Shown: positions 9,578-18,617, counted from the stretch's first letter. The stretch: 64,000 bases of DNA from Psychrosphaera saromensis (GCF_002954545.1 NZ_MSCH01000003.1:3139991-3203990), one strand, 5' to 3'. Program-made: numbers and translations. The notes: generated by a model not told the origin, from the sequence alone.

Positions 9578-9784
9578 TATTAGAGAATAATGCTTCATAT
9601 TGATTTGTTAAGAAAATTTACAAAATAGTAATGGTATATCACCATTAACTGTCTTTACAGTTGCATTCATTACCTACCAAAACGAAATCAAAACTACCTT
9701 CTCCAAATAATAACTAGATATAAAAAGTGTTTTTCCATTTCAATAAATCCGGTTCTAATTCAATTTTGCAGTTAAAAATTCTAT

Positions 9785-9814
9785 CTCGTAACTCGTAACT
9801 CGTAACTCGTAACT
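9785..9814 (-). repeat. Heptamer array (GAGTTAC)x4 on the minus strand
   Basis: CTC is followed by three full and one partial GTAACTC units (GAGTTAC on the minus strand). It lies 15 nt past the stop of the sugar dehydrogenase gene and is a one-base variant of the array at 9482, in inverted orientation. Confidence 0.9.
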
Positions 9815-9829
9815 AGAGACTCGCCACTG

Positions 9830-10951
9830 TTACCTTTCTAACTTAATCAACTTTCCGCTGTCAGTTAATAAGTAAATATTACCTTGTTTATCCAGCTCTA
9901 TATCTCGAAAGCGTTCGCCTAAGTTTTTTAAATAACTGCTTTGACTCACTACTTTAACTGGCGCTTCACCACTTGCGTCTCCAGTGTTTGCTAACTCCAC
10001 CAAACGCAGTTCTTGATACTTTAATGTGGTATTGAGTAAGTGGCCGTTTAACTGAGGGAAAGCGTTTCCGTAATACACTAAGATAGACGATGGCGCGATA
10101 GATGGTGTCCAATTGACTAAAGGTTGCTGCATCCCTTCTTTTGACGAATCCTCACTAATGATCTCACCAGAGTAATCTACGCCATAGGTAATTTCTGGCC
10201 AGCCATAATTCAAACTAGGCTTAATGATATTTACTTCATCACCGCCTTTAGGGCCATGTTCATTAGAGAATAAGATGTTTCGTTTAACGTCAAAGCTTAA
10301 GCCTTGAGGGTTACGATGACCGTAAGAGTATATTTCTGAATTGCGGTTGGCTTTTTTTACAAATGGATTATCCGCAGGAATACTGCCGTCGTCTTTTAAC
10401 CTGATCAACTTACCTAAATCGCTGGTTAAGTCTTGTGCATGATCTTTATAAGAATAGCCATCCCCTACTCCAAAGACGAGAGTATTATCCGGTAAAAATT
10501 CTATTCTGCCTGCAAAGTGATAACCGCCACTTTTCATAAACCGTGGAGAAAATAATACTTCAACCTGACTTAACGTATTGCCAACAAGCTTGGCTCTAGC
10601 CAGATGAGTACCATTTTTATTCTTTTTTTGAGGATCAGAGCTAGCAGCAGAATAAGTGAAATACAGCCAATGGTTATTGGCAAAATCAGGGTGGGCTTTT
10701 ACATCTAACAAACCACCTTGTCCTATATATAAAACCTCAGGTAAACCGACTATTTTGGCCGACAACGATTTACCATTCCAACGTCTTAATTGGCCGTTAC
10801 GCTCGGTTATGATCAAATCACCATTGGGTAATGTCGTCATGCCCCAAGGCTGGGTAAGGCCAGAAACCAAAGTTGTGGTTTTAAAAGTAAATTCAATTGC
10901 TGCGTTTACATTAAAAGTTAAAAAGATAACTAACAATAAATACCATTTCAT
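9830..10951 (-). CDS. Soluble PQQ-dependent sugar dehydrogenase (GSDH/YliI family)
   Basis: A 373-residue exported protein: signal peptide MKWYLLLVIFLTFNVNA, then a six-bladed beta propeller of the glucose/sorbosone dehydrogenase family. Family motifs are GLTQPWGMTTLPNGDLIITE, GQGGLLDVKAHPDF, GVGDGYSYKDHAQDL, YGHRNPQGLSFD, NEHGPKGGDEVN and NYGWPEITYG. E. coli YliI is a periplasmic aldose dehydrogenase of this type, about 350 residues, that uses PQQ and calcium. No pqq synthesis genes are in the window, so the holoenzyme may depend on PQQ made elsewhere or taken up. The start has AGGA 7 nt upstream, lying across the stop of the DUF3025 gene 9 nt away, so the two are co-transcribed. Confidence 0.88.
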   Translation of the reverse strand: MKWYLLLVIFLTFNVNAAIEFTFKTTTLVSGLTQPWGMTTLPNGDLIITERNGQLRRWNGKSLSAKIVGLPEVLYIGQGGLLDVKAHPDFANNHWLYFTYSAASSDPQKKNKNGTHLARAKLVGNTLSQVEVLFSPRFMKSGGYHFAGRIEFLPDNTLVFGVGDGYSYKDHAQDLTSDLGKLIRLKDDGSIPADNPFVKKANRNSEIYSYGHRNPQGLSFDVKRNILFSNEHGPKGGDEVNIIKPSLNYGWPEITYGVDYSGEIISEDSSKEGMQQPLVNWTPSIAPSSILVYYGNAFPQLNGHLLNTTLKYQELRLVELANTGDASGEAPVKVVSQSSYLKNLGERFRDIELDKQGNIYLLTDSGKLIKLER

Positions 10952-10960
10952 AGGTATATC

Positions 10961-11785
10961 CTATTTATCCGATTTAGGTCTGAAATAATCTGTGTTGTCA
11001 TAAAAGCTAAAATCTTCATTGGCGTCTAACCACTTAGGTACGCCCATTAATGGCAACGGATATAAATTACTATTGTCATTTAACACACCATTTTTAAGTG
11101 CTGTAGCTAATTTTTGGTCGACCATACGGTATTGCACATTAAGAGGTAAGCCTGCAATTTCAGCACTGGCTTCAATGACCAACCATTTACCGGTTAAACC
11201 AATATAAGGTTTAGTTAACATTTCATAATTTGCATGCCCAAACTGGTAAACCGCAACACCGTCTGCTGACGGTTGATGCCATAAATCTCTTAGCTCTATA
11301 AATGCTTGTTGCCATTGATGTTGCTTTAACGCATTTAACAAGGTTTGATTATTGGTGACTAGGACAACACCACATTCATCAAACAAGGTTAACGCGTTTC
11401 TTAGACTACTACGATTTTGAGTGCCTAACTGTTTGATGTCATCGTAATGCAGTTTATTAATAGTCGCTTTAGTATTAGGGAACATACACCAAGATAGTGC
11501 ACCAAAAATATCATGCCACGACTTTGCTCGAGTAGGCACTTTTCCCGTTTCATAAATATATTCTTCATAAGCCACAGCCGAATAATCTTGCTCTGCCGAT
11601 TGAGGAACAAACTGGATTGTCTTGTTATTTAAGTTCTTAAGTTCATCTGGCTGTAATGTTTGTAGGGCTTCGCAGCTTGGCCAACCCGCCCATTCATCAA
11701 ATGCAGTCATACGGTTAATATGATCATAACAACCTTGATCAGCAAAGCTGGTTGTCCATTCAGTAAACGTTTCAAATTTTTTCAT
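10961..11785 (-). CDS. DUF3025 domain protein
   Basis: A 274-residue soluble protein matching DUF3025. It has the conserved LNNKTIQFVPQ, YEEYIYETGKVPTR, WHDIFGALSWCMFPNTKATIN and YQFGHANYEMLTKPYIGLTGK blocks. There is no signal peptide or membrane segment and no known biochemical role. It is the first gene of a two-gene unit with the sugar dehydrogenase. The start at MKKFETFTEW has no clear ribosome site (ATTACCCTATG), but no better start is seen. Confidence 0.85.
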   Translation of the reverse strand: MKKFETFTEWTTSFADQGCYDHINRMTAFDEWAGWPSCEALQTLQPDELKNLNNKTIQFVPQSAEQDYSAVAYEEYIYETGKVPTRAKSWHDIFGALSWCMFPNTKATINKLHYDDIKQLGTQNRSSLRNALTLFDECGVVLVTNNQTLLNALKQHQWQQAFIELRDLWHQPSADGVAVYQFGHANYEMLTKPYIGLTGKWLVIEASAEIAGLPLNVQYRMVDQKLATALKNGVLNDNSNLYPLPLMGVPKWLDANEDFSFYDNTDYFRPKSDK

Positions 11786-12003
11786 AGGGTAATATTAATT
11801 CACGGCCAATCTCTGTTAATTGCAGGATACAGTAAACCATTGACAGTAAACAAAGAAGTTTTCACAAAAAAATTACAATTAGCACTATTTACAATCAAAA
11901 CAGATAGATATACTCAGGCTAAGTTTAAATCGCATGTGGCATGCTCGCAGGTAATTTAATACATTTATACGAATTCAAAAAAAGCGAATAAAAGGACAAA
12001 AAC

Positions 12004-13626
12004 ATGAGAATAAAAATAAAGGCCATCACACTGTTCGCCAGTGTATTAGCCAGTTTTACATCCGCTGCGGAAGATAACTTCCAAAAAGCTTATGATTCAA
12101 TTACCGGTGCTGATATTGGCAAACATGTAAAAGAAATATCGAGTGACCGTTATATGGGTCGTTCACCAACAGGTCCGGGTGAAAAATTAACGTTAGATTA
12201 TTTAACCAAACAATTTACTGAATTGGGTTTTAAACCAGGCAACGGCGATAGTTTTTTACAGCCAGTTGATTTGGTCGAGATCATTGGTAACGAAGATCAA
12301 GTATTAACCATAGGCGGTAAAGAATATAAATACCGAAAAGACATGGTTACAGGTACAAGCCGTACTAGCGAATTTGAAGAGTTAAAAAATTCAGAATTAG
12401 TTTTTGTTGGTTATGGTATTAACGCACCAGAATACGACTGGAACGACTATGAAGGTTTAGACATGAAAGGCAAAACCGCGGTCATTTTAGTTAATGACCC
12501 TGGGTACGAGTCTGGTGATCCAAACTTATTCCAAGGTACAACCATGACCTATTATGGTCGTTGGACATACAAATATGAAGAAGCAAGCCGTCAAGGTGCC
12601 GCTGGTGCAATTATCATTCATGAAACCGCACCTGCGTCATATCCTTGGTCTGTAGTAGAGAATAGCTGGACTGGTCCACAATATGGATTATGGAAAGACG
12701 ACGGCAATAAAGGCCGTATCGCGGTTGAAGGTTGGGTTCAACTAAATGTTGCCAAAGAGATCTTCACTAAAGCGGGTTTGAATTTTGATAAATTAAAAAA
12801 ACAAGCCATGCAAAAACCAACGTCTGTTAAATTAGGTGGCTTAACTGCGTCGGTTGAAGTTAAATCAAAAGTTAAAAAATCAGTAAGTAATAACTTTATT
12901 GCGACTTTACCAGGTGACAAAGCAGCCGATGAACATATTTTATATACTGCTCATTGGGATCATATTGGCGTAGATACAACTAAAAAAGGCGACCAGATTT
13001 ATAACGGCGCACATGACAACGCAACGGGCATTGGTGGTTTACTTGAAATTGCTCAAGCCTTCACAGAATTAAAACAACCTCTATCTCGTTCAGTCACTAT
13101 GCTTGCGGTAACAGCTGAAGAACAAGGCCTTTTAGGTTCTCGATTTTATGCAGAAAACCCAATCATCCCACTTAATAAAACCGTTGCAGCTATCAATATG
13201 GACAGCTTAAACATTTTAGGTAAAGTGAAAGACATTAGTGTAAACGGCTTAGGTAAGTCAGAACTTGATGATTACTTAACAACGGCGGCGGCAAAGCAAA
13301 GTCGTACTCCTGTAACAGGTGAGCACCCTTCTGCTGGTTACTATTACCGTTCAGATCATTTCAACTTTGCCAAAGTAGGCGTACCTGCATTATATGCCGG
13401 TGGTGGTAATGAGCCAGTTGATGAAGCAACGGCAAAATACCGTAAAAAAATGTCGTTAATCGTGACAGGTTGTTATCACCAACCATGTGATAAATTCCGC
13501 ACTAGCTGGGATTTGTCAGGCGCACAACAAGACGTACAATTATTCTTTGATGTTGGCTACAACATAGCAAATGGTGAAGCTTGGCCAAAATGGTCTGAGA
13601 CGGCTGAGTTTAAACGTCAGAAGTAA
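12004..13626 (+). CDS. Secreted M28 family metallopeptidase with PA domain
   Basis: A 540-residue exported peptidase with a signal peptide (residues 1-21, ending TSAAED). A PA-type insert (about 130-260, FVGYGINAPEYDWNDYEGLD to GAAGAIIIHE) precedes the M28 catalytic domain. The two-zinc centre is visible: H317 in HWDH, bridging D338 in GAHDNATG, E372/E373 in TAEEQG (base and ligand), D400 in NMDSL and H452 in RSDHFNF. Members are aminopeptidases or carboxypeptidases acting outside the cytoplasm. An AAGGA site lies 8 nt before the ATG. It is a single-gene unit ended by a strong hairpin. It suits a marine heterotroph using peptides. Confidence 0.93.
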   Translation: MRIKIKAITLFASVLASFTSAAEDNFQKAYDSITGADIGKHVKEISSDRYMGRSPTGPGEKLTLDYLTKQFTELGFKPGNGDSFLQPVDLVEIIGNEDQVLTIGGKEYKYRKDMVTGTSRTSEFEELKNSELVFVGYGINAPEYDWNDYEGLDMKGKTAVILVNDPGYESGDPNLFQGTTMTYYGRWTYKYEEASRQGAAGAIIIHETAPASYPWSVVENSWTGPQYGLWKDDGNKGRIAVEGWVQLNVAKEIFTKAGLNFDKLKKQAMQKPTSVKLGGLTASVEVKSKVKKSVSNNFIATLPGDKAADEHILYTAHWDHIGVDTTKKGDQIYNGAHDNATGIGGLLEIAQAFTELKQPLSRSVTMLAVTAEEQGLLGSRFYAENPIIPLNKTVAAINMDSLNILGKVKDISVNGLGKSELDDYLTTAAAKQSRTPVTGEHPSAGYYYRSDHFNFAKVGVPALYAGGGNEPVDEATAKYRKKMSLIVTGCYHQPCDKFRTSWDLSGAQQDVQLFFDVGYNIANGEAWPKWSETAEFKRQK

Positions 13627-13694
13627 TCGCTAACTCAAGCTTTGTTTATTCAAGTTTGCTAACAAATAAATCTGATATTTAGTCAGATTTACAC

Positions 13695-13724
13695 AAAAAA
13701 GGCTCTGCATTGCAGAGCCTTTTC
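13695..13724. terminator. Bidirectional terminator after the M28 gene
   Basis: GGCTCTGC/GCAGAGCC with a 3-nt loop between A6 and T4 runs. It sits between the convergent M28 gene (+) and the 94-residue gene (-). Confidence 0.9.
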
Positions 13725-13814
13725 TATTTTAGGACGGGACAAGGGCTGAGCATAGCTAAAGAATAAACAAGACCTTTTAATCTTGTATCTCGTTTACAGA
13801 GCCCAGTTGATAAA

Positions 13815-14099
13815 TTAACTTATCACTTTAACGCCAGGTTCAAGATAAATAGTTTTAACACCTGAACGCTCTATTATTTTAACAATAGCGGATTGGATAA
13901 CTTCATCTTCTCTTGCATCCGTGGTGCTTTTAAAGCCTTCTACCATAGCTTCAGCGCCTTCTTCTAGCACAAAAGATATTGCGACTTGTTCTGCCAAGTC
14001 AGCCTTACTGCCAGAATAAGAAATAGTGATTTCAGGGTAACCTTGAAACCCCATCTTTATTTTCTTAGCTATTCTCTTTTTTGATTTATCTAAATTCAT
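13815..14099 (-). CDS. Conserved hypothetical protein (94 aa)
   Basis: A 94-residue basic/acidic soluble protein, MNLDKSKKRIAKKIKMGFQG at the start, then PEITISYSGSKADLAEQVAIS, DAREDEVIQSAIVKIIERSG and VKTIYLEPGVKVI. The alternation suggests a small alpha/beta fold. There is no signal peptide or metal motif. It feels like a conserved Alteromonadales protein, but I cannot assign a family name. AGAG lies before the ATG. It is 48 nt downstream of the alpha/beta hydrolase gene on the same strand, so co-transcription is possible. Confidence 0.7.
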   Translation of the reverse strand: MNLDKSKKRIAKKIKMGFQGYPEITISYSGSKADLAEQVAISFVLEEGAEAMVEGFKSTTDAREDEVIQSAIVKIIERSGVKTIYLEPGVKVIS

Positions 14100-14147
14100 C
14101 GTATTCTCTACCTAAGTGCTCTCTAAAGTACGTATATTTAAACGACG

Positions 14148-15149
14148 TTATCTGTAATCAATTGCTTGATGAAATGCTTTTATAAACGCGTCGTAATCTT
14201 CATATTGCGGCATATGACCTAAACCATCTAATTCAAGAAGCACAGAGTCAGTGATCATGCTTTGAGTATGTTTACCTAGCTTTTGATATTCGCCTAGTTT
14301 TCTTGTTACGCCCTCTTTTAACCAACCACGACCTGGGCCTGTTTTATCTCGAGTTCCTATGATTAAAAATGTTTTATTTTTAATCTGTGAAAATTTATCC
14401 ACTATATTTTCAGCGAAAATAGGACCATAGGTTAACGCATTATTCCAAGCAATAACTGGCCAGTCATCTCCGGCTAACATGCCTTGTAAAGGAACCAGTA
14501 GCTTTTCGTATTCACTTGACCATTTACCGTCGTAATAGTTTTTCTTCTGATAGTTTCTCGCCTTGTCTAAGGTTTTAGCCAATTCATTTTTATAGAAGAA
14601 GTTAACATCTTTAAATTCTGCATATTTACCGTAATCTTCCAAACCAATCGGGTTTATTAAGATAAGTTTATTCACAACCTTTGAATAATTTGCCGCAAAG
14701 GTAACTGCAACCATTCCGCCCATAGAGTGACCCACCAGATCGTATTTACTGATATGCAGACTATCTAATAACGTCTTAGTATTTAACGCTAATTGAGCAA
14801 AACTATACTGGTAATAATCAGGCTTAGAGGATTTACCAAAACCAATTTGGTCTAACATGATGACGCGGTAATTTCTTTTTAATAGATCGTTCGCTACAGC
14901 TTCCCAATAATAACTTGAGAAATTTTTCCCGTGTAACAACACAATGACTTTTTCAGCCTCTGCTGCGCCAATATCCATATAGCGCATTTTCAATGTTTGT
15001 TTTTGCGAACTAAGTTGGAATGTTTTCACTGGAAATGGATAATCAAAACCATCAAGTTCTTTGTTATATTTAACTGGATTTTGAGCAGATACCTGCGGAG
15101 TTAAAACCAAAGCAAAAGCGGATATTAAAATTAAAAGGAGTTTTTTCAT
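14148..15149 (-). CDS. Exported alpha/beta hydrolase
   Basis: A 333-residue protein with signal peptide MKKLLLILISAFALVLTPQVSA and an alpha/beta-hydrolase fold. It carries the oxyanion-loop motif LLHGKNFSSYYW, nucleophile elbow GHSMGGM (Ser), acid candidate in IIGTRDKTGPG and catalytic His in LDGLGHMPQYED. The substrate cannot be told from sequence; esterase, lipase or haloperoxidase-like relatives all share this frame. GAGG lies 6 nt before the ATG. It is probably periplasmic. Confidence 0.88.
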   Translation of the reverse strand: MKKLLLILISAFALVLTPQVSAQNPVKYNKELDGFDYPFPVKTFQLSSQKQTLKMRYMDIGAAEAEKVIVLLHGKNFSSYYWEAVANDLLKRNYRVIMLDQIGFGKSSKPDYYQYSFAQLALNTKTLLDSLHISKYDLVGHSMGGMVAVTFAANYSKVVNKLILINPIGLEDYGKYAEFKDVNFFYKNELAKTLDKARNYQKKNYYDGKWSSEYEKLLVPLQGMLAGDDWPVIAWNNALTYGPIFAENIVDKFSQIKNKTFLIIGTRDKTGPGRGWLKEGVTRKLGEYQKLGKHTQSMITDSVLLELDGLGHMPQYEDYDAFIKAFHQAIDYR

Positions 15150-15303
15150 ATTAACCTCATCATTAAATTATTATCTTTGACCACAACAGAGCCAGCAAAA
15201 GCGAACAACGCTATATACAGACATAACACAATTGAGATAATCATTGGCTTCGCTGGCAGACTTTATAAAGCAGCGCAGCCAATAATTATAATGCCAGTGT
15301 TAA

Positions 15304-15567
15304 CTATTTATTATCACTGTTGACGTTAGTCTCAATACTTTCTGGCTGGGCTTCTTGCGTTTGGCTTTCTTGTACTGAGCTTTCTTGATCAGTGCTTTCT
15401 TGTACAGTGCCTTGTTCTACTAGAGGCGCTTGCGACAAATCGCCATCCGTGCCATGTATGGTTTCAACATCGCTTCCACTCGCCTTTTTCAAACGTTTTT
15501 CTTCTTTTTTCTTCTTTTTAGCTAGTTCTTTCTGACGCTTTTCAAAACTATAATTTTGCTTAGCCAT
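15304..15567 (-). CDS. Small basic coiled-coil protein with Q/E/S repeat tail
   Basis: An 87-residue protein. Residues 1-30 are a lysine/glutamate-rich helix (MAKQNYSFEKRQKELAKKKK) found as a conserved motif in many gammaproteobacterial small proteins of unknown role. The tail from residue 54 has four 5-residue units of the type xxQES (15-bp period, 15349-15408) and is probably disordered. I use the ATG at 15567, with AGGA 7 nt upstream, rather than the TTG at 15651. Confidence 0.75.
   Translation of the reverse strand: MAKQNYSFEKRQKELAKKKKKEEKRLKKASGSDVETIHGTDGDLSQAPLVEQGTVQESTDQESSVQESQTQEAQPESIETNVNSDNK
15349..15408 (-). repeat. 15-bp coding repeat x4 (xxQES)
   Basis: Units encode TVQES, TDQES, SVQES and QTQEA. 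They are diverged copies in the 3' part of the small basic protein gene. Confidence 0.7.
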
Positions 15568-15699
15568 TAGCTTTTCCTTCAGGTAACGCTTCAATATTGT
15601 GGCTATAGGGTACGTTATTTTTAATCGGATTGCGCTGTTGTTAACTGCCAATTTATAAATAGCTCAATAAATACATCTGCACTTACACGAATGCATACA

Positions 15700-15728
15700 A
15701 AAATGCCCGCTAAAGGCGGGCATTTGTA
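15700..15728 (-). terminator. Terminator of the 342-residue membrane protein gene
   Basis: AAATGCCCGC (15701-15710) pairs with GCGGGCATTT (15716-15725). On the minus strand a T-run continues after the stem. Confidence 0.88.
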
Positions 15729-15754
15729 AACAATAATTAAATTAGTTTTTAGTA

Positions 15755-16783
15755 TTACGTCTTATCTTCAGCTGGTAATCCTTGCGTTTTATCTGCTCGA
15801 ATAAAGCTATTACCTAATGTTTTGGTAGACGGTAATGCGCCGAAAGGTTGAGCAAGGTTCACTGTCTTGTTTTCAAAATCAATAATACAAGGGATCTGAT
15901 TTGTTCCACTCTTTATTTTACGCTTTTTGAGACTTTTAAGGCGTTTGATATCTTCATCACTTGGCGATTTATCAAAGGTGTAATAAACATAATGTACTGT
16001 TGAAAGTGCTTTAGATGGAATTGATTTTGCCACTGCTAATAAACGTTCAAATAATTCATCATTATTTAATTCTACTTGTTCTACCGAAACCTTGTTCATA
16101 TTCAATATAGAAACCGTTACTAAAGAGCCCCAGTAATCTCTAAAGCCCAAAAATTCTAAACCTTCTACCTGAGTGCTACTTTTAGCTTCAGTGACAGGGT
16201 CAACCTCAGTGTCTGCTTCAACATCTAAGCCTTTTTCAGCCTCCAATATGCTTGGTTCTAACTCAGCTAACTGCTGTACGTTAAACTGCTGTCCATTAAT
16301 AAGAATATCTTGTAAGCGTTCGCGTCCAGTTGGTAAAGCACTTATATAAGCATTACTTTTCTGCTTCTTTTGATATTTTTTTACTAGCTTGAAACCCCAG
16401 AAGAAAAAAATCAGTAAAAATACAATTTTACCACCAATACGGTGCCAAAAATCCAAATAGGGACCTTCTGGAAACTCATGACCAGACTCAATAATAATAG
16501 AATTTAAGTCATCAAAAGGAATATTTATGTATTCGCCTTTGTCTCCAACCTTACCGACTAAATAACCATCATAATTCCAAATTGGGATGAATATCACTTC
16601 AACCGATTTATAGATGTAACCAATATCAACACTCTCTCCAGTTGCCAATTGATAACGTTCGTCGTTTGGCAAATTTATCACTTCAACAACTTGCTCACCG
16701 CCAAAAGATAAAAGCCCGGCGGCATATACTGAGTTGGAGTTAACCATTAACATCAAAAGTGTAAATAAGATGATTTTTTTCAT
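15755..16783 (-). CDS. Uncharacterised single-pass membrane protein
   Basis: A 342-residue protein with a signal peptide (residues 1-21, MKKIILFTLLMLMVNSNSVYA), a periplasmic domain of about 90 residues, one membrane segment (GGKIVFLLIFFFWGFKLVKK, about 115-135) and a cytoplasmic domain of about 200 residues. The cytoplasmic part has an acidic linker (EAEKGLDVEADTEVDPVTEA) and ends with a motif set I do not recognise. AAAGG lies 7 nt before the ATG. It is a single-gene unit. The topology could suit a sensor or an anchor, but no enzymatic motif is visible. Confidence 0.75.
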   Translation of the reverse strand: MKKIILFTLLMLMVNSNSVYAAGLLSFGGEQVVEVINLPNDERYQLATGESVDIGYIYKSVEVIFIPIWNYDGYLVGKVGDKGEYINIPFDDLNSIIIESGHEFPEGPYLDFWHRIGGKIVFLLIFFFWGFKLVKKYQKKQKSNAYISALPTGRERLQDILINGQQFNVQQLAELEPSILEAEKGLDVEADTEVDPVTEAKSSTQVEGLEFLGFRDYWGSLVTVSILNMNKVSVEQVELNNDELFERLLAVAKSIPSKALSTVHYVYYTFDKSPSDEDIKRLKSLKKRKIKSGTNQIPCIIDFENKTVNLAQPFGALPSTKTLGNSFIRADKTQGLPAEDKT

Positions 16784-17119
16784 TGTGAGCCTTTCGTGGA
16801 TGTAACTGTCGAATTAAAGATATATAAATTAGCAACGGTGTCGGATTTATCCTGATGGTTATTGCAGAGTATTCGCTTTTTTATTTAGCCAATATTTCAT
16901 TTATTTTCACGTCTATTTACATTTTATGTAATAACGGCAACAAGTTACCAAGTAAGTTTGGCGTTAACAATGAGATATTAACGAGGAAGGTCAGAACTAG
17001 GGATCTCCTTATAAAGATCCCTAAAGTGTTATACAACTCTGGGGGTGACTCATCGGTTTGTCGTTTTTTGCAACGTCAATTCAATAAGCCCAGCAAGTAA
17101 GTGAGTGGTGTCGTTGATT
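16784..17119. other. Intergenic region with a strong hairpin
   Basis: 336 nt without a convincing gene. An ORF of 81 codons (16855-17100, +) has no ribosome site and odd composition. The dyad AGGGATCT/AGATCCCT (near 16999-17022) lies inside it, with flanking sequence that recalls a decayed antisense tRNA. Confidence 0.5.
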
Positions 17120-17710
17120 TTAACCAGGTAAAACGACACCTAAGCTGCTAAGTAAATAGTAATAAGCTGTCACCGTTAAAATACCAAGTCCAAATACCAG
17201 AAGCGTTCTGTACTTAAGGCCATGACGATGAGCAATCTCTCTGTCTTTTTGCGAAGCAACGTCCATCATTTCATCACCAAAATAAATAGATAAAAAAGTA
17301 CCTAACGCGCTGATGATCAAGATGCTCCAATAAGGGTAAGGTTCAGATAAAATGTGCTTTAATAATTGGGTGATAAAGGTTAAATCATAAATATCTGGCG
17401 TATAAAAATACGCGTATAGGTTAATAGCAATGGCAACAAACCAAAGCACCACTTGCGTATAAGACATTTTAACTTTGAATAATAACCGGATAGGAAACGC
17501 TAAAATAAATCCACCATCTGCGATAGGTGTACATAAAACAAAAAAGCTCCATGTTAATACCGACACCCCAAAACCTGTAGAAGCGTCATACTTCCAACTC
17601 ATATAGGCAAAATAACCTACGAGAATAAGCACCAAAGCTAAAAATTTGAGCAAGGTTTCTTTATGGGTATTGTTCTTAGGATGAAATTCAATTTCGTTAT
17701 TAGTAGGCAT
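17120..17710 (-). CDS. Conserved multi-pass membrane protein
   Basis: A 196-residue integral membrane protein with about five hydrophobic segments. The conserved-looking block is VLCTPIADGGFILAFPIRLL. The cytoplasmic segment DEMMDVASQKDREIAHRHGL is charged. The PIADGGF-FPIRLL motif recurs in uncharacterised membrane proteins of several gammaproteobacteria. No transport or enzyme family can be named. AGGA lies before the start. Confidence 0.75.
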   Translation of the reverse strand: MPTNNEIEFHPKNNTHKETLLKFLALVLILVGYFAYMSWKYDASTGFGVSVLTWSFFVLCTPIADGGFILAFPIRLLFKVKMSYTQVVLWFVAIAINLYAYFYTPDIYDLTFITQLLKHILSEPYPYWSILIISALGTFLSIYFGDEMMDVASQKDREIAHRHGLKYRTLLVFGLGILTVTAYYYLLSSLGVVLPG

Positions 17711-17823
17711 TTAACTATTACGTCCTGTTAATGATGACTTTTATTTTGATGGTAAAATAGGTCGGTATTATAATAGCTTATAAGATATCTGGCTATGTAT
17801 CCGCACTTCAAACTTATATTTGG

Positions 17824-18420
17824 TTAACGACGTAAAAGGCCTTTCTCATCCAATGCTTTTACAATGCAAATTGCAGAATGTGCATCATTGGCAGCATATA
17901 AAATTTGATTTGGCTTAAGCGGATATGCACCCCAATTAGACTTTTGACTTCCTTTACCCAAACGCTGTTTTAGCACCATAGCAACTGCGGCTCTAGCACC
18001 GATAGGATCTTTATCGTCAGATAAATGTTTTAACGTAATCGATAAGTTATGAGTATTGACTATGTTTATATTTAGCTTGTTACGTAGCTCTTTTATATCA
18101 CCATTAATACCAAATCCAGCCTTGGTGATATTAGGATCACTCAATATAGCTCTGACACAAGCAATGGCCTCAGGAAATCGAGTTGGGAATAAAAAACCTT
18201 GAGACTCAGTAGCAAGCTGGATTAACGTTGGTCCGGGACAAGTTTCACCTTTACGAAAAATAGGTTTAGTTTCCGTATCAAAGCCAATACAAGCTTCTTT
18301 ACTTAACAGCTCCAATGCATAAGCAGCATCTTGTTCATTCTCAATAATTTTAATATTGTCGAGTGTAAGCCCTGTATATAAAGGTAATTCCCGTATTTGT
18401 TCTTTAGTTGGTCGTTGCAT
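17824..18420 (-). CDS. 3'-5' exonuclease, RNase D / DEDDy family
   Basis: A 198-residue single-domain DEDD exonuclease. Exo I is GFDTET (metal Asp and Glu), Exo II is FGINGDIKEL and Exo III is YAANDAHSAI (YxxxD form), all in the expected order. It has only the nuclease domain, without the HRDC domains of RNase D, so it resembles the stand-alone '3'-5' exonuclease domain' proteins. The substrate (RNA or DNA ends) is unknown. It is transcribed divergently from the mepB-like gene across an 18-bp perfect palindrome. Confidence 0.88.
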   Translation of the reverse strand: MQRPTKEQIRELPLYTGLTLDNIKIIENEQDAAYALELLSKEACIGFDTETKPIFRKGETCPGPTLIQLATESQGFLFPTRFPEAIACVRAILSDPNITKAGFGINGDIKELRNKLNINIVNTHNLSITLKHLSDDKDPIGARAAVAMVLKQRLGKGSQKSNWGAYPLKPNQILYAANDAHSAICIVKALDEKGLLRR

Positions 18421-18464
18421 ACTGTGGATTCTTTTTGTTTTTTGCTTTGTTGGAAATTAGTGGA

Positions 18465-18482
18465 TTTTCAATTAATTGAAAA
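18465..18482. promoter_or_regulatory. Perfect 18-bp palindrome in a divergent promoter region
   Basis: TTTTCAATTAATTGAAAA is fully self-complementary. It lies 45 nt upstream of the exonuclease start and 136 nt upstream of the MepB start, so it is a possible operator. Confidence 0.4.
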
Positions 18483-18617
18483 CGATGCCTATATTATTAA
18501 CAAGTCTGATTAAAATTAGCGAGTTATAATTTTATTCAATCAATGTTTTGCCCATGATACTTAACGCTAAAAATGTTAACTTTCACCTGCTTATAAATAC
18601 ATAGCCAAGAGTACGCT

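Larger units (their letters stand above)
9482..9829. other. Intergenic region between convergent genes, bounded by inverted heptamer arrays
   Basis: 348 nt between hisF (+) and the sugar dehydrogenase (-). It holds the GAGTTGC array, a hairpin candidate and the GTAACTC array. The middle is AT-rich with no supported ORF. Confidence 0.7.

Noticed and set aside
9482-9814. Possible CRISPR or integron attachment sites
   Set aside because: Units are only 7 bp with no spacers, and no cas or integrase gene is nearby.
16855-17100. 81-codon ORF on the plus strand
   Set aside because: It has no ribosome site, unusual composition, and its middle reads through a hairpin region that resembles an antisense tRNA relic.
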